The notes below the pieces were generated by a model. The model saw only the letters and a program-made list of their open reading frames with translations, was not told the origin of the DNA and did no database searches. Positions 36,988 through 45,511 of a stretch of DNA of 64,000 bases are shown here, in pieces; the first letter of the stretch is position 1; every line of letters starts with the position of its first letter. A program made the position numbers and the translations under genes. This DNA is from Desertivibrio insolitus (GTDB taxonomy: Bacteria; Actinomycetota; Actinomycetes; Actinomycetales; Microbacteriaceae): NCBI RefSeq assembly GCF_017355965.1, contig NZ_JAFIQW010000003.1, positions 458,001 through 522,000 on the forward strand, given 5' to 3'.

Positions 36988-37944
36988 ATGCGAACGGACG
37001 CCGCCGACACCTACTCCTACCTGGGTCCCGCGGGCACGTTCACCGAGGCCGCTCTGCGTCAGGTGCCGGAGGCCGCGGGCAAGACGTGGCGCAGCGTCAA
37101 CAACGTCGGCGAGGCGCTCGACGACGTGGTCACGGGCCGGAGCATCGCCGCGATGATCGCGATCGAGAACAGCGTGGAGGGCGGGGTGAGCGCCACCCAG
37201 GACGCCCTCGCGACCATCCCGGGCCTACGCATCGTCGGCGAGTACCTCGTGCGCGTGAACTTCGTCCTCGTCGCCCGCAAGGGCACGACGCTCGAGCAGG
37301 TGAAGGTCGTCAACGCGCATCCGGTCGCCTACGGCCAGTGCCTCGAGTGGCTCGACAAGCACCTGCCCGCCCACGGCCACCTGCCCGCCGCGTCGAACGT
37401 GACCGCGGCCGCGTCGCTGCTGACGAGCGAGGTCGCGGATGCCGCGCTCGCCCCGCCGAACATCACCGAGCACTATGACCTCGACGTGCTCGCCACCGGC
37501 GTCGAGAACAACCCGAACGCGGTGACCCGCTTCGTGCTCGTGTCGAAGACGCGGGAGCTGCCCGCCCGCACGGGCGCCGACAAGACGAGCGTGATCGCCG
37601 AGCTTCCGGATGACACGGCGGGCCGCCTGCTCGAGATGCTCGAGCAGTTCGCGACCCGAGGCATCAACCTCAGCCTCATCCAGTCGCGGCCGATCGGCGA
37701 CGCTCTCGGGCGGTACCGGTTCGTGCTCGACCTCGACGGGCACGTGCACGACGAGCGGGTCGCCGACGCGCTGCTCGGGCTCAAGCGGTTCAGCCCGAAC
37801 GTGGTCTTCCTCGGGTCCTACCCCCGTGCCGACAAGCAGCGCGTCGAGGTGGTCACGCAGTACGACAACGACGCGTTCGTCGAGGCCCGCGACTGGCTGC
37901 GCGGCCTGCTGAGCGGCGAGCCCGCGTCACCGGCGGGCGAGTAA
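36988..37944 (+). CDS. pheA: prephenate dehydratase
   Basis: 318 aa. Converts prephenate to phenylpyruvate in phenylalanine synthesis. The N-terminal catalytic domain has SYLGPAGTFTEAAL, IENSVEGGVSATQD and the conserved threonine region NAVTRFVLV. A C-terminal ACT domain, including RGINLSLIQSRPIG, is the site for feedback by phenylalanine. It is the monofunctional type with no chorismate mutase domain. TAGGCT ends 7 nt before ATG 36988, so translation is likely leaderless; an upstream in-frame ATG at 36886 is not supported. Confidence 0.94.
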   Translation: MRTDAADTYSYLGPAGTFTEAALRQVPEAAGKTWRSVNNVGEALDDVVTGRSIAAMIAIENSVEGGVSATQDALATIPGLRIVGEYLVRVNFVLVARKGTTLEQVKVVNAHPVAYGQCLEWLDKHLPAHGHLPAASNVTAAASLLTSEVADAALAPPNITEHYDLDVLATGVENNPNAVTRFVLVSKTRELPARTGADKTSVIAELPDDTAGRLLEMLEQFATRGINLSLIQSRPIGDALGRYRFVLDLDGHVHDERVADALLGLKRFSPNVVFLGSYPRADKQRVEVVTQYDNDAFVEARDWLRGLLSGEPASPAGE

Positions 37945-38035
37945 GAAACCTCCGGCGGTCAGTAGGTAACCTCCGGCGACCGAGTGGGCAGACTCCGCGC
38001 GGGCGAGTAGGCAACCTCCGGCGGTCGAGTAACGC
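37945..38035. repeat. short tandem repeat, GAGTAGGCAACCTCCGGCGG-like
   Basis: Four imperfect direct copies of a unit GAGTAGGNAACCTCCGGCGG start near 37938, 37966, 37982 and 38005, beginning at the pheA stop. The last copy runs into a GGTCGAGTAG-family palindrome, so the unit may have grown from its left end. Confidence 0.55.
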
Positions 38036-38055
38036 CGCAGGCGCGTATCGAGACC
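38023..38055. repeat. dispersed palindromic repeat (GGTCGAGTAG family), copy 8
   Basis: GGTCGAGTAA, CGCCGCAGGCG inner hairpin, TATCGAGACC. Confidence 0.65.
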
Positions 38056-38466
38056 CTCGCACTCCGCCGGGGACGCCCGGTGGTGACCCTTCAGTCCCGA
38101 ACACGCACTCGATCGCGAAAACGGCATGCGATCAACAGCGCCCGCGGCGATCGAGTGCATGTTCACGCACGCCAACGAGCGAACCCGCACGGAGCCCGCC
38201 ACCAAGCCACGCCCCCGCTGCTGAGCCACGAACCCGCCTTCAGGAGACGGCGGGTTTGCCTCTCCATGGCGGGTTCACGCAGGCGGCGGTCTCACGAGTG
38301 CGAGTCGCACCGGTTGCCGCGCAAGCCCGGCACCAAGCCACGAACACGCCGCCAAGCCGCAACCCGCCTTCAACCGACGACCCCGCCACCAACCCACGAC
38401 CCCGCCACCAACAAGCGGCGGGGTTGCAACCTCATGGCGGGTTCGCGTGCAGGGCAGCGCCGCACC
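38056..38466. other. gene-free stretch with CCGCCACCAA-type repeats
   Basis: 411 bp with no credible gene. It holds repeated words: GCCACCAAGCCACG, CGACCCCGCCACCAACCCA in tandem, AACCCGCCTTCA twice, and ATGGCGGGTTCACG/ATGGCGGGTTCGCG. Several are mutually complementary, for example AACCCGCCTTCAGGAG with GGCGGGTTTGCC, so hairpins form. Composition differs from the surrounding genes. Confidence 0.6.
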
Positions 38467-39462
38467 TCACACCGAGTCGGCGGGCACCTTCACCTTGAGC
38501 GCGCCCGGGTCGACCACGGCACGCAGCGCGCGCACGTGTCCGAACGCGTCGCCGTCGAGCTCGAACTCCTGGGCTCGCTCCAGCCGCAGGGTGATCGACT
38601 TGCCCTTCATGTAGCGGAGGGTGCGCACCTCCTTGCGGTCGCCCATGATCTTGCGGCCGACCTCGGTGCGTCGGAGGATCCCGTTCTCCCAGATGACCTT
38701 GGTCCAGATCTGCAGCCAGCCCATGAGGCCCTCGGGGCGCAGGGCGACCACGTCGAAGATGCCGTCGTCTACCGCGGCATCCGGCAGCAGCAGCACGTTC
38801 GCGGGCAGGAGCCCGCAGTTGCCGATGAGGATCGTGTGCGCCTGCAGCACGCGCGGCGCGGAGTTGTCGACCTTCACGCGCATGCGCAGACGGTTCTTGT
38901 CGCGTAGGGCCTTCACGATGGCGTCGACGTAGGCGATCCAGCCGACCTTCGCCTTGAGGTCGTCGTTGGTGTTGGCGAGCATCTTGGCGTCGAGCCCGAG
39001 GCCCGCCATGACGAGGAAGGCGTGCTCGCTGCGCGAGCCGTCCTCGCGCTCGGCGGTGGCGACGCCGAGGTCGATCGCGCGGTCGACGCCCTCGAACGCG
39101 GTCGCGACGGACTCGTCGAGCCGGTCGAGGGTGAGCTTGAGGTTGCGGGCGAGCAGGTTGCCCGTGCCGCTCGGCAGCAGCCCGATGGGCACATTCGAGC
39201 CGCGCAGCGCTTCGGCGACCGCACGCACGGTGCCGTCACCGCCGGCGGCCATGACGACCGCCGCGCCCTCCTCGATGGCTTGCTTGGTCTGCCCGCCACC
39301 GGGGTCCTCGACGCTCGTCTCGTAGAAGCGCGACTCACCCCAGCCGGCGGCGCGGGCGTGCTCGTCGACCGAGGCTTTGAGTGCCTCGAAGTCGACCTTG
39401 ACGGGGTTGTACACGACGGCAGCGTGCCGCGTGCTCTGGCTTTCGGCGGAGGATGCGGCCAT
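38467..39462 (-). CDS. diacylglycerol kinase family lipid kinase
   Basis: 331 aa. The catalytic domain has the nucleotide loop [17 protein letters not shown] (near 70-86), [13 protein letters not shown] and late [10 protein letters not shown]. Members of the DagK/YegS/BmrU group phosphorylate diacylglycerol or related lipids; soluble, membrane-associated. The start ATG 39462 has TAACGT 6 nt upstream, matching the leaderless pattern. Divergent from serS with 37 bp between start codons. Confidence 0.88.
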   Translation of the reverse strand: MAASSAESQSTRHAAVVYNPVKVDFEALKASVDEHARAAGWGESRFYETSVEDPGGGQTKQAIEEGAAVVMAAGGDGTVRAVAEALRGSNVPIGLLPSGTGNLLARNLKLTLDRLDESVATAFEGVDRAIDLGVATAEREDGSRSEHAFLVMAGLGLDAKMLANTNDDLKAKVGWIAYVDAIVKALRDKNRLRMRVKVDNSAPRVLQAHTILIGNCGLLPANVLLLPDAAVDDGIFDVVALRPEGLMGWLQIWTKVIWENGILRRTEVGRKIMGDRKEVRTLRYMKGKSITLRLERAQEFELDGDAFGHVRALRAVVDPGALKVKVPADSV

Positions 39463-39499
39463 AGCCTCACGTTACCGGGGGTCTGGCAGACTGAACGCT

Positions 39500-40765
39500 G
39501 TGATCGACCCCCAGCTTCTGCGTGAGAATCCCGACACCATCCGCAGATCGCAGGAGGCCCGCGGCGCCTCCGTCGAACTCGTCGACAGGGCGCTCGAGGC
39601 GGATGCCGCCCGCCGCACCACCCTCGCGACGTTCGAGTCGCTGCGCGCTGAGCAGAACGCGTTCGGCAAGACCGTGGCATCCGCGCCCAAGGAGCAGAAG
39701 AAGGAGCTCGTCGCGCAGGCGCAGCAGCTCGCCGCGAAGGTGAAGCAGGCGCAGGCCGATGCGAACGCCGCCGAGGAGGAGTTCGGCCGCACCGTCGGCG
39801 CGCTCGCGAACCCGATCATCGACGGCGTCCCCGCCGGCGGCGAGGAGGACTTCGTGACACTGCGCGAGGTCGGCGAGGTGCCGAGCTTTGACTTCGAACC
39901 CCGCGACCACGCCGATCTCGGCGAGCTGCTCGGTGCGATCGACATCCCGCGCGGCACCAAGGTCAGCGGCAGCCGCTTTTACTTCCTGCGCGGCGTCGGC
40001 GCGCGCCTCGAGCTCGCGCTCATGAACCTCGCGCTCGACCGGGCGATGCAGCAGGGCTTCACGCCGCTCATCACGCCGACGCTCGTGCGCCCCGAGGTGA
40101 TGCAGGGCACCGGGTTCCTCGGCGAGCACGCGGATGAGATCTACTACCTGCCCGCCGACGACCTCTACCTCACGGGCACGAGCGAGGTCGCGCTCGCCGG
40201 GTACCACTCGGGCGAGATCATCGACGTCGAGGCCGGCCCCATCCGGTACGCCGGGTGGTCGACCTGCTACCGGCGCGAGGCCGGGGCCGCGGGCAAGGAC
40301 AACCGCGGCATCCTGCGCGTGCACCAGTTCAACAAGCTCGAGATGTTCAGCTACACCCGGCCCGACCGCGCCGAGGAGGAGCACGAGGCGCTGCTGTCGT
40401 ACCAGGAGGGCATGCTGCGCGACCTCGGGCTCGCCTTCCGGGTGATCGACGTCGCCGCGGGCGACCTCGGGCAGAGCGCCGCCCGCAAGTTCGACATCGA
40501 GGCCTGGGTGCCGACGCAGGGCACCTACCGCGAGCTGACCAGCACCTCGAACTGCACGACGTTCCAGGCCCGCCGCCTCGACACCCGCTACCGCACCGAG
40601 TCGGGCAAGACCGCCCCGGTCGCGACCCTCAACGGCACGCTGGCCACGACCCGATGGATCGTCGCGATCCTCGAGACGCACCAGCAGGCGGATGGCTCGG
40701 TGCTCGTGCCCGAGGGGCTGCAGCCCTACCTCGGCGGACTCGATCGGTTCGTGCCCGTCGCATGA
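39500..40765 (+). CDS. serS: serine--tRNA ligase
   Basis: 421 aa, normal length. The N-terminal coiled-coil arm that grips the tRNA long variable arm spans about residues 30-105. The class II core has [16 protein letters not shown] (serine site), [28 protein letters not shown] (motif 2) and the motif 3 region [18 protein letters not shown] 39500 is the start; longer in-frame starts lie within the divergent gene. Two serine tRNA genes are nearby at 41684 and 45525. It overlaps the HAD gene by 4 bp. Confidence 0.96.
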   Translation: MIDPQLLRENPDTIRRSQEARGASVELVDRALEADAARRTTLATFESLRAEQNAFGKTVASAPKEQKKELVAQAQQLAAKVKQAQADANAAEEEFGRTVGALANPIIDGVPAGGEEDFVTLREVGEVPSFDFEPRDHADLGELLGAIDIPRGTKVSGSRFYFLRGVGARLELALMNLALDRAMQQGFTPLITPTLVRPEVMQGTGFLGEHADEIYYLPADDLYLTGTSEVALAGYHSGEIIDVEAGPIRYAGWSTCYRREAGAAGKDNRGILRVHQFNKLEMFSYTRPDRAEEEHEALLSYQEGMLRDLGLAFRVIDVAAGDLGQSAARKFDIEAWVPTQGTYRELTSTSNCTTFQARRLDTRYRTESGKTAPVATLNGTLATTRWIVAILETHQQADGSVLVPEGLQPYLGGLDRFVPVA

Positions 40766-41565
40766 GCGATCGCTGGCTGATCGCGCTCGACATCGACGGG
40801 ACGGTGCTCACCGAGGACGGTGAGATCACCGATGCCGTGCTCGCCGAGGTCGCCCGCGTGCGCGACGCCGGCCACGAGGTCATGCTCGCCACCGGACGCA
40901 GCGTCGCCATGACGCTGCCCGTGCTCGAGCGGCTGGGCCTCACGAGCGAGTTCGTGGTGACGGCGAACGGCGCCATCACGCTCAAGCGCGATGCGGATGC
41001 CCCGGCGGGCTACCGCCGCGAGAACGTCGAGACCTTCGACCCGACCGACGCCCTGCAGAAGATCGCGCGCTGGCTCGAGTCGGCGCACTTCGCCGTCGAG
41101 GACGAGAACGGCTTCTACCGCTACACCGGCGAGTTCCCGGAGGGGTCGCTCGGCGCCGCGGGGGAGCGCGTCGAGTTCGAGGAGCTTTTCGGCCACCGCG
41201 CCACCCGTCTCGTGGTCATCGCGCCCGAGACGGAGGAGGACGAGTTCATCGACACCGTCGAGCGGATGGGGCTGCACAAGGTGGCCTACAACATCGGCTG
41301 GACCAACTGGCTCGACATCGCCCCGCACGGCGTCACCAAGGCGTTCGCGCTCGAGCGGGTGCGCGAGGCGCTCGAGATCCCGCGCTCGCAGGTCGTCGCG
41401 ATCGGCGACGGCCGCAACGACATCGAGATGCTGCAGTGGGCCGCGGCCGAGGGCGGACGCGGTGTCGCCATGGGATCGGCCCCGCCCGAGGTCGTCGAGG
41501 CCGGCAACGAGCAGACCGGCTCGGAGTACGAGGACGGCGTCGCGCAGGTGCTCGCGACGCTCTAG
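40762..41565 (+). CDS. HAD-family phosphatase, Cof type
   Basis: 267 aa. Motif I is ALDIDGTVL (nucleophile D in DxD), motif II is the threonine in LATGRSVAM, the cap is C2 type, motif III is K in HGVTKAFAL, and motif IV is [11 protein letters not shown]. It should hydrolyse a sugar phosphate or other small phosphoester. ATG 40762 overlaps the serS stop (ATGA), so it is co-translated with serS; a link to serine or tRNA metabolism is unproven. Confidence 0.9.
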   Translation: MSDRWLIALDIDGTVLTEDGEITDAVLAEVARVRDAGHEVMLATGRSVAMTLPVLERLGLTSEFVVTANGAITLKRDADAPAGYRRENVETFDPTDALQKIARWLESAHFAVEDENGFYRYTGEFPEGSLGAAGERVEFEELFGHRATRLVVIAPETEEDEFIDTVERMGLHKVAYNIGWTNWLDIAPHGVTKAFALERVREALEIPRSQVVAIGDGRNDIEMLQWAAAEGGRGVAMGSAPPEVVEAGNEQTGSEYEDGVAQVLATL

Positions 41566-41683
41566 CCCCCCGCCGGCGTCTGGCGGCGTCGTGCCGGTGT
41601 CGCGGATGACGCTTCGAGGCGCGCCGCATTGCGTCATCCGGAACGGCGCGCGCGGGGGAGAGCCCCGGCTAAACTCGCCCCTC

Positions 41684-41771
41684 GGAGGGCTGTCCGAGCG
41701 GCCGATGGAGCTGGTCTTGAAAACCAGTGGGCAGAAATGTCTCGTGGGTTCGAATCCCACGCCCTCCGCCA
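41684..41771 (+). tRNA. tRNA-Ser (anticodon TGA)
   Basis: Acceptor arms GGAGGGC and GCCCTCC pair perfectly. The anticodon stem-loop is CTGGT-CTTGAAA-ACCAG, anticodon TGA. The long variable arm is typical of serine tRNA and the T-arm is GTGGGTTCGAATCCCAC. CCA is encoded (41769-41771). Confidence 0.95.
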
Positions 41772-41853
41772 CTCACGGCGAGCGCGTGTTCCCGTCGCCC
41801 GGGACGGGCGGCGGCGCTGGCGTCGCGGCGAAGGCCAGAGATGGCCTTCGCTT

Positions 41854-41937
41854 TGTGCTCCAGCGCGCTGGGTTCGAATCCCACGCCCTCCGCTCTGTGC
41901 TCCAGCGCGCTGGGTTCGAATTCCATGCCTTCCGCGA
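41854..41937 (+). repeat. two tandem 42-bp copies of the tRNA-Ser 3' end
   Basis: Units 41854-41895 and 41896-41937. Each begins TGTGCTCCAGCGCGCTG and continues into the T-loop and 3' acceptor of the tRNA upstream (GGGTTCGAATCCCACGCCC in unit 1). Unit 2 has three base changes in that part. No complete tRNA can form. Confidence 0.85.
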
Positions 41938-42017
41938 GTGAGGCCGGCGGGCTGTGTTCGATCGGGCGCCCTGGCCCCTGGTCGACCGATCGGTCAGAAC
42001 CTGACTATTCTTCAGCG

Positions 42018-42359
42018 GTGGCCCTCTTCTCCGCCGACACCATCAACGAATGGCTCGATGACTTCCGCGAGCTCGGACACCGGATCCCGATGGGCATCCG
42101 CACCCTCGAGCGCGACCTCGATGCGCGCGACCTCGACGCCGGGCTCGTGCTGATCGAATTCCAGTTCACCTCAGCCGAGGCGTACCTCGAGCGCCCGAGC
42201 CACGAGCGGCCGCAGTGGTGCCTCCACATCGGCGCCCGTGACGAGGAACTGCGGATGTTCACCGCCGACGTCTTCAACCTGACGGACGAACTGCAGACCG
42301 TTGCGCGCCTCTCCGCCTACCTCGAGGCCCGCACCGCGGAAGCGCTCGCCCGCAGCTGA
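42018..42359 (+). CDS. hypothetical protein, 113 aa
   Basis: No family recognised. Soluble, mixed alpha/beta, begins VALFSADTINEWLDDFRELGHRIPMGIRTLERDLDARDL. GTG 42018 is chosen because TATTCT (42006-42011) lies 6 nt upstream, a leaderless layout; a longer reading frame back to 41727 runs through the tRNA fragments and is not credible. It has its own promoter and is followed by another small leaderless gene. Confidence 0.68.
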   Translation: MALFSADTINEWLDDFRELGHRIPMGIRTLERDLDARDLDAGLVLIEFQFTSAEAYLERPSHERPQWCLHIGARDEELRMFTADVFNLTDELQTVARLSAYLEARTAEALARS

Positions 42360-42453
42360 TTCGCTGCTCCGCCAATGCCGTGAATCGGCCTGGCTGTCAA
42401 GCCCTTTCCGGGGCGATTCCCGCTCCTCTAGGCCGAAGCTTTATGGTTCTGCC

Positions 42454-42681
42454 GTGCCGAACCTCGCCCGCCGACTGTTCCTCGCCAGGACGGCCAACGA
42501 TCTGAGCCATGATCAGCTCGCCGTGCTCACCGGCGGCGCGATCACGGCGGAGCGACTGGCCGCGGTCGAGGGCGACCCGACGTCGGACGTCGAGGTCGCG
42601 CAACTGGTGCGGCTGGCCGAAGCCCTCGACGTGCGACCGCACGACCTCTCGCCCGTGCTGGAGAAGTTCTACCTCGAGTGA
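42454..42681 (+). CDS. small HTH-like protein (XRE-like)
   Basis: 75 aa. LFLARTANDLSHDQLAVLTGGAITAERLAAVEGDPTSDVEVAQLVRLAEALDVRPHDLSPVL has the helix pattern and spacing of a Cro/C1 helix-turn-helix, including the closing ALDVRPHDL. It lacks an obvious effector domain. GTG 42454 follows TATGGT by 6 nt, a leaderless start. Convergent with a MarR gene 11 bp away. Target unknown; a DNA-binding role is likely but the recognition helix (GGAITAERL) is atypical. Confidence 0.7.
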   Translation: MPNLARRLFLARTANDLSHDQLAVLTGGAITAERLAAVEGDPTSDVEVAQLVRLAEALDVRPHDLSPVLEKFYLE

Positions 42682-42692
42682 GCCGACGGCTT

Positions 42693-43145
42693 TCAGCGCG
42701 ATTCCGAGTCGAGCACCCCGGTGACGCGGCGCAGGAACCGCGCGACGACGGCGGCCTCTTCCGGGTCGAGCTCGTTCGCGACCTCCGCGATGCGGCGCGA
42801 GAGCTCGTCGCCGAGGTCCAGCGGGCGACCCGTGGGATGGATAGTGATCGCGCGGCGGTCGGTCGGGTGAGGGCGACGCATCACGAGGCCCGCCTCCGTG
42901 AGCCGGTCGAGCAGGATCGTCGTCGACGCGGTGGAGATCTCGAGGCTGCGGGCGAGCTCCTTCGCGGTGAGCGGGCGGCCGTCGTCGTGCGCTTCGGCGA
43001 TCAGCCGGAACGCGCGACGGTCGATCTCACGCGGCCCGCTCGAGGCCTGCCGCCGACGACGCAATTGCGCGTCGGCGAGCCGCAGTTCCTCGACCGCCGA
43101 CGCCGCGTCGGCGTTCAGGGTCGACCCGCGGTCATGGTCGGTCAT
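42693..43145 (-). CDS. MarR-family regulator
   Basis: 150 aa from ATG 43145. Winged helix: AFRLIAEAHDDGRPLTAKELARSLEISTASTTILLDRLTEAGLVMRRPHPTDRRAITIHPT, with the typical wing D-R-R. The recognition region ISTASTTILLDRLTEAG is shared with the MarR at 61019, so they are paralogues. The protein ends EAAVVARFLRRVTGVLDSES. The upstream reading frame continues, and no clear ribosome site fixes the start. No neighbour is an obvious target. Confidence 0.82.
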   Translation of the reverse strand: MTDHDRGSTLNADAASAVEELRLADAQLRRRRQASSGPREIDRRAFRLIAEAHDDGRPLTAKELARSLEISTASTTILLDRLTEAGLVMRRPHPTDRRAITIHPTGRPLDLGDELSRRIAEVANELDPEEAAVVARFLRRVTGVLDSESR

Positions 43146-43303
43146 CCTCGCTCGGTACTCCACCACTCCTGACCGGCGACGCCGGCCCTCACCCCCACCT
43201 GTGTGATCTTTCGTCTCTTCCACGCTACGTACCGCGGGTCGAAATCGAGGATCTTTCAGTGGATGCCCAGCGGTGGCCAGCCGACGGGTGGAAGTGTCGA
43301 AGC

Positions 43304-43387
43304 ATGAGACGTGCCATCACCGCCCTCGGACTCGCCCTCGTCGTCACCTCGACGCTCAGCGGATGCGTGCTCGTCTGGTGGGGCTGA
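43304..43387 (+). CDS. 27-residue lipoprotein
   Basis: Starts ATG 43304, stops TGA 43385-43387. The peptide begins MRR, then a hydrophobic core AITALGLALVVTSTL, then lipobox LSGC with cysteine 21 and a mature tail of only CVLVWWG. GGAAG lies 9 nt upstream of the ATG. It is complete, in frame, and lies alone between divergent marR and the LCP gene. A free lipopeptide or a membrane-anchored micro-lipoprotein are both possible. I know of no named family. Confidence 0.6.
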   Translation: MRRAITALGLALVVTSTLSGCVLVWWG

Positions 43388-43507
43388 CGCTCCGCTGATC
43401 CTCCGCGCACCGGTCGGTCGGGCGCGCGCGTCAGGAGGTCATCGCGTACCATTCCGCGAGAGCTTCTGGCGCGCCGCACCCGCGTGCCAACGACCGGAAG
43501 GGACTGC

Positions 43508-44788
43508 GTGAGCGACGAGCTTCGACGACGCCGCGACCGAGGGCCCCGTATCAAGGGCATCGCGCGGCACGGTCGGCTCCCTCGCCGCGGTCCCGTCGGC
43601 TCCCTCTTCCGCTTCGTCGCCGCCGCGACAGCCGTTCTGCTGGTCAGTATCGTCTCGGTCGGCTCGATCGCCCTGTGGCAGCTGCAGAGCGGCATCCAGG
43701 TCATCGCCCTTCCTGGTCAGGAGCCGGGTGAGGAGTTCAACGTCGCCGACTACGAGGGCGGCTTCAACGTGCTGCTCGTGGGGTCGGACATCCGGGAGGG
43801 CCAGAGCGGCAGCTACGGCAAGTCGGAGGGCTCGAACCTCAACGACGTCAACATCCTCGTCCACGTCTCCGGCGACCACACGCGCGCGACCGCGGTCAGC
43901 ATCCCGCGCGACCTGCTCGTCTCCATCCCGGCGTGCCCGAAGGAGGACGGCTCGGGCAACTACCCGGCAATGACGTCGCAGCAGATCAACTCGTCGCTGC
44001 AGTACGGCGGCATGCCCTGCACCGTGCTCACCGTTCAGGCGCTGACCGGGCTCGAGATCCAGTTCGCCGGCCTCATCACCTTCGACGGCGTCATCGCGAT
44101 GTCGAACGCGATCGGCGGCGTCGACGTCTGCATCACGGAGGACCTCAGCGACAAGCACACGGAGCTCTACCTGAGCGCGGGAACCCACTCCCTGCAGGGT
44201 GCCGACGCGTTGAAGTTCCTGCGCACCCGCTACGGAGTCGGCGACGGCGGCGACCAGAGCCGGATCAGTTCGCAGCAGGTGTTCCTGTCGTCGATGATGC
44301 GCAAGATCATGGCGGGCGGCGTGCTGAGCAACCCCGCCGAGCTCTACAAGCTGGCCTACGCCGCGACCCAGAACATGAGCCTCACGACGTCGAGTGCCGA
44401 CACCCTCGTCTCGCTGGCGTACGCGCTCAAGGACATCCCGCTCGAGAACATCCAGTTCGTGCAGTACCCGGCGGGAGCGAGCGCGGCGGATGCCAACCGG
44501 CTCGTGCCGAACGACGAGGCCGCCGACCAGCTGATGCAGTACCTGATCGACGACGTGCCGTTCGGCATCACGGCGGGGGAGACGGGCAACGGCTCGACGG
44601 CCGACCCGAACGCCCCGGCGACCGAGCAGCCGACCGAGACCGGGACCGAGTCCGCGGCGCCCGAAGCGACCCCGTCGGCCGAGCCGTCGAGCGACCCGTC
44701 CGCGTCGGCGGCGCCGTCCGAGCCCGCGGTCATCGACGGCCTGAAGGGCCAGACGGCGGCGGACTACACCTGCACCGTTCCGAACTAG
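43508..44788 (+). CDS. LCP (LytR-CpsA-Psr) cell-wall glycopolymer ligase
   Basis: 426 aa. One N-terminal membrane helix (about 30-52), then the LCP domain outside the cell: FNVLLVGSDIREG, TAVSIPRDLLVSIP with the catalytic arginine, LITFDGVIAMSNAIGGVDVCI and ALKFLRTRYGVGDGGDQSRISRQQ-like SSQQ. The domain binds a polyprenyl phosphate and attaches polymers to peptidoglycan. The C-terminal 90 residues are rich in S, T, E, A and P, then end in a short cysteine-containing tail. GTG 43508 has GAAGGGA 4 nt upstream. Confidence 0.9.
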   Translation: MSDELRRRRDRGPRIKGIARHGRLPRRGPVGSLFRFVAAATAVLLVSIVSVGSIALWQLQSGIQVIALPGQEPGEEFNVADYEGGFNVLLVGSDIREGQSGSYGKSEGSNLNDVNILVHVSGDHTRATAVSIPRDLLVSIPACPKEDGSGNYPAMTSQQINSSLQYGGMPCTVLTVQALTGLEIQFAGLITFDGVIAMSNAIGGVDVCITEDLSDKHTELYLSAGTHSLQGADALKFLRTRYGVGDGGDQSRISSQQVFLSSMMRKIMAGGVLSNPAELYKLAYAATQNMSLTTSSADTLVSLAYALKDIPLENIQFVQYPAGASAADANRLVPNDEAADQLMQYLIDDVPFGITAGETGNGSTADPNAPATEQPTETGTESAAPEATPSAEPSSDPSASAAPSEPAVIDGLKGQTAADYTCTVPN

Positions 44789-44838
44789 TCGGGCGCACGG
44801 AGCGCCGGTCGGGGCGGGGCCCAGGCTGGAAAAAGGAG

Positions 44839-44868
44839 GTGCCCGGAAGGCCACATCCTTCCGGGCAC
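44839..44868 (+). terminator. terminator of the LCP gene
   Basis: Perfect 12-bp stem GTGCCCGGAAGG/CCTTCCGGGCAC with a 6-nt loop, 50 bp after the stop. Preceded by GGAAAAAGGAG. Confidence 0.75.
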
Positions 44869-44869
44869 C

Positions 44870-44940
44870 ATCACCGGGGAGCCGGGGAGGTCTTCGCTCC
44901 GGTGATACTCGGCTCACCGCGGGGGAATGCGTGAGCCGAG
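44870..44940 (+). other. two further consecutive hairpins
   Basis: ATCACCGG (44870-44877) pairs with CCGGTGAT (44899-44906). CTCGGCTCAC (44908-44917) pairs with GTGAGCCGAG (44931-44940). With the terminator at 44839 this makes three abutting hairpins in 102 bp. Confidence 0.6.
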
Positions 44941-45196
44941 AGTCTCTAGGCGGAAACGGCTGCGTGCCGTCCGCGGCGTCGGGGCTGCTCGCCGGCGACA
45001 GCCGGAGGGCTCGCAACCGCGCCCGCCACCGAAGCGGTCTGGGGGACCCGCTCCGTTCGAAGCGCTCGCAGGAAGACTCGGAAGTCAGAGCGTTCGTCGG
45101 ATCGGTGGCGAGGGCGCGATTGCGTCGACATGGGCAGCCTTGTCTCGGGTTGGGTTCTGCACCGGTTCGGGTGAAGCGCGAGGTTTCGGGTTCCTC
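44941..45196. other. gene-free stretch
   Basis: 256 bp. I see no credible reading frame, ribosome site or conserved RNA motif here. Confidence 0.5.
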
Positions 45197-45225
45197 TTGC
45201 CTCCCGGCACATGAATGAATTTATA
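45197..45225 (+). promoter_or_regulatory. orphan sigma70-like promoter
   Basis: TTGCCT (45197-45202), 17-bp spacer, TTTATA (45220-45225), in the most A/T-rich patch of this region. It points right, but the next protein gene starts 530 bp on. Confidence 0.55.
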
Positions 45226-45230
45226 CGTCG

Positions 45231-45465
45231 GCATTTCGGAGGACAAGCGTTGTACCCTTCCCCACTTCGGGGGGTGGCGCGTTTCCGCTGAGGTGGGGAT
45301 CAAGCCGATCGAGTATCGGAGTTCCGCGGAATCACTGGGAAGCGGCGGTAGGAGGTGATCTCCTGCAGGGCCTCGGAATCGCGCCGGAAATTTCGTTGAT
45401 GCCCCGAAGTGAGGACACGACGTGTACCCCGAGGAGGACCAGGGGGACACGTCGGGTCCCCCATC
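45231..45465 (+). ncRNA. candidate untranslated RNA (unassigned)
   Basis: Sequence downstream of the orphan promoter. Local stems: CCGAT/ATCGG (45305-45319), AGGAG/CTCCT (45350-45364) and GGGGGAC/GTCCCCC (45442-45462), the last a possible end. The stretch AGGAGGTGATC (45350-45360) is fully complementary to the usual 16S rRNA 3' end. It has none of the motifs of RNase P RNA, tmRNA or SRP RNA. Existence and boundaries are inference. Confidence 0.35.
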
Positions 45466-45505
45466 ACGGGTTGCCGTGCTGACGGAAAGCGGCGCGAGGT
45501 GCCGC

Positions 45506-45511
45506 TATGAT
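45506..45511 (+). promoter_or_regulatory. -10 of the tRNA-Ser(GCT) gene
   Basis: TATGAT, 13 nt before the mature 5' end. A clear -35 at the right distance is not visible. Confidence 0.5.

Noticed and set aside
41854-41937. CRISPR array
   Set aside because: Only two adjacent copies with no spacers, and the repeat is tRNA-derived. No cas genes in the window.
41684-42681. genomic island at tRNA-Ser
   Set aside because: tRNA fragments suggest past integration, but there is no integrase, no flanking direct repeat around cargo, and G+C stays normal.
44870-45465. RNase P RNA, tmRNA or SRP RNA
   Set aside because: None of the conserved core words of these RNAs is present.
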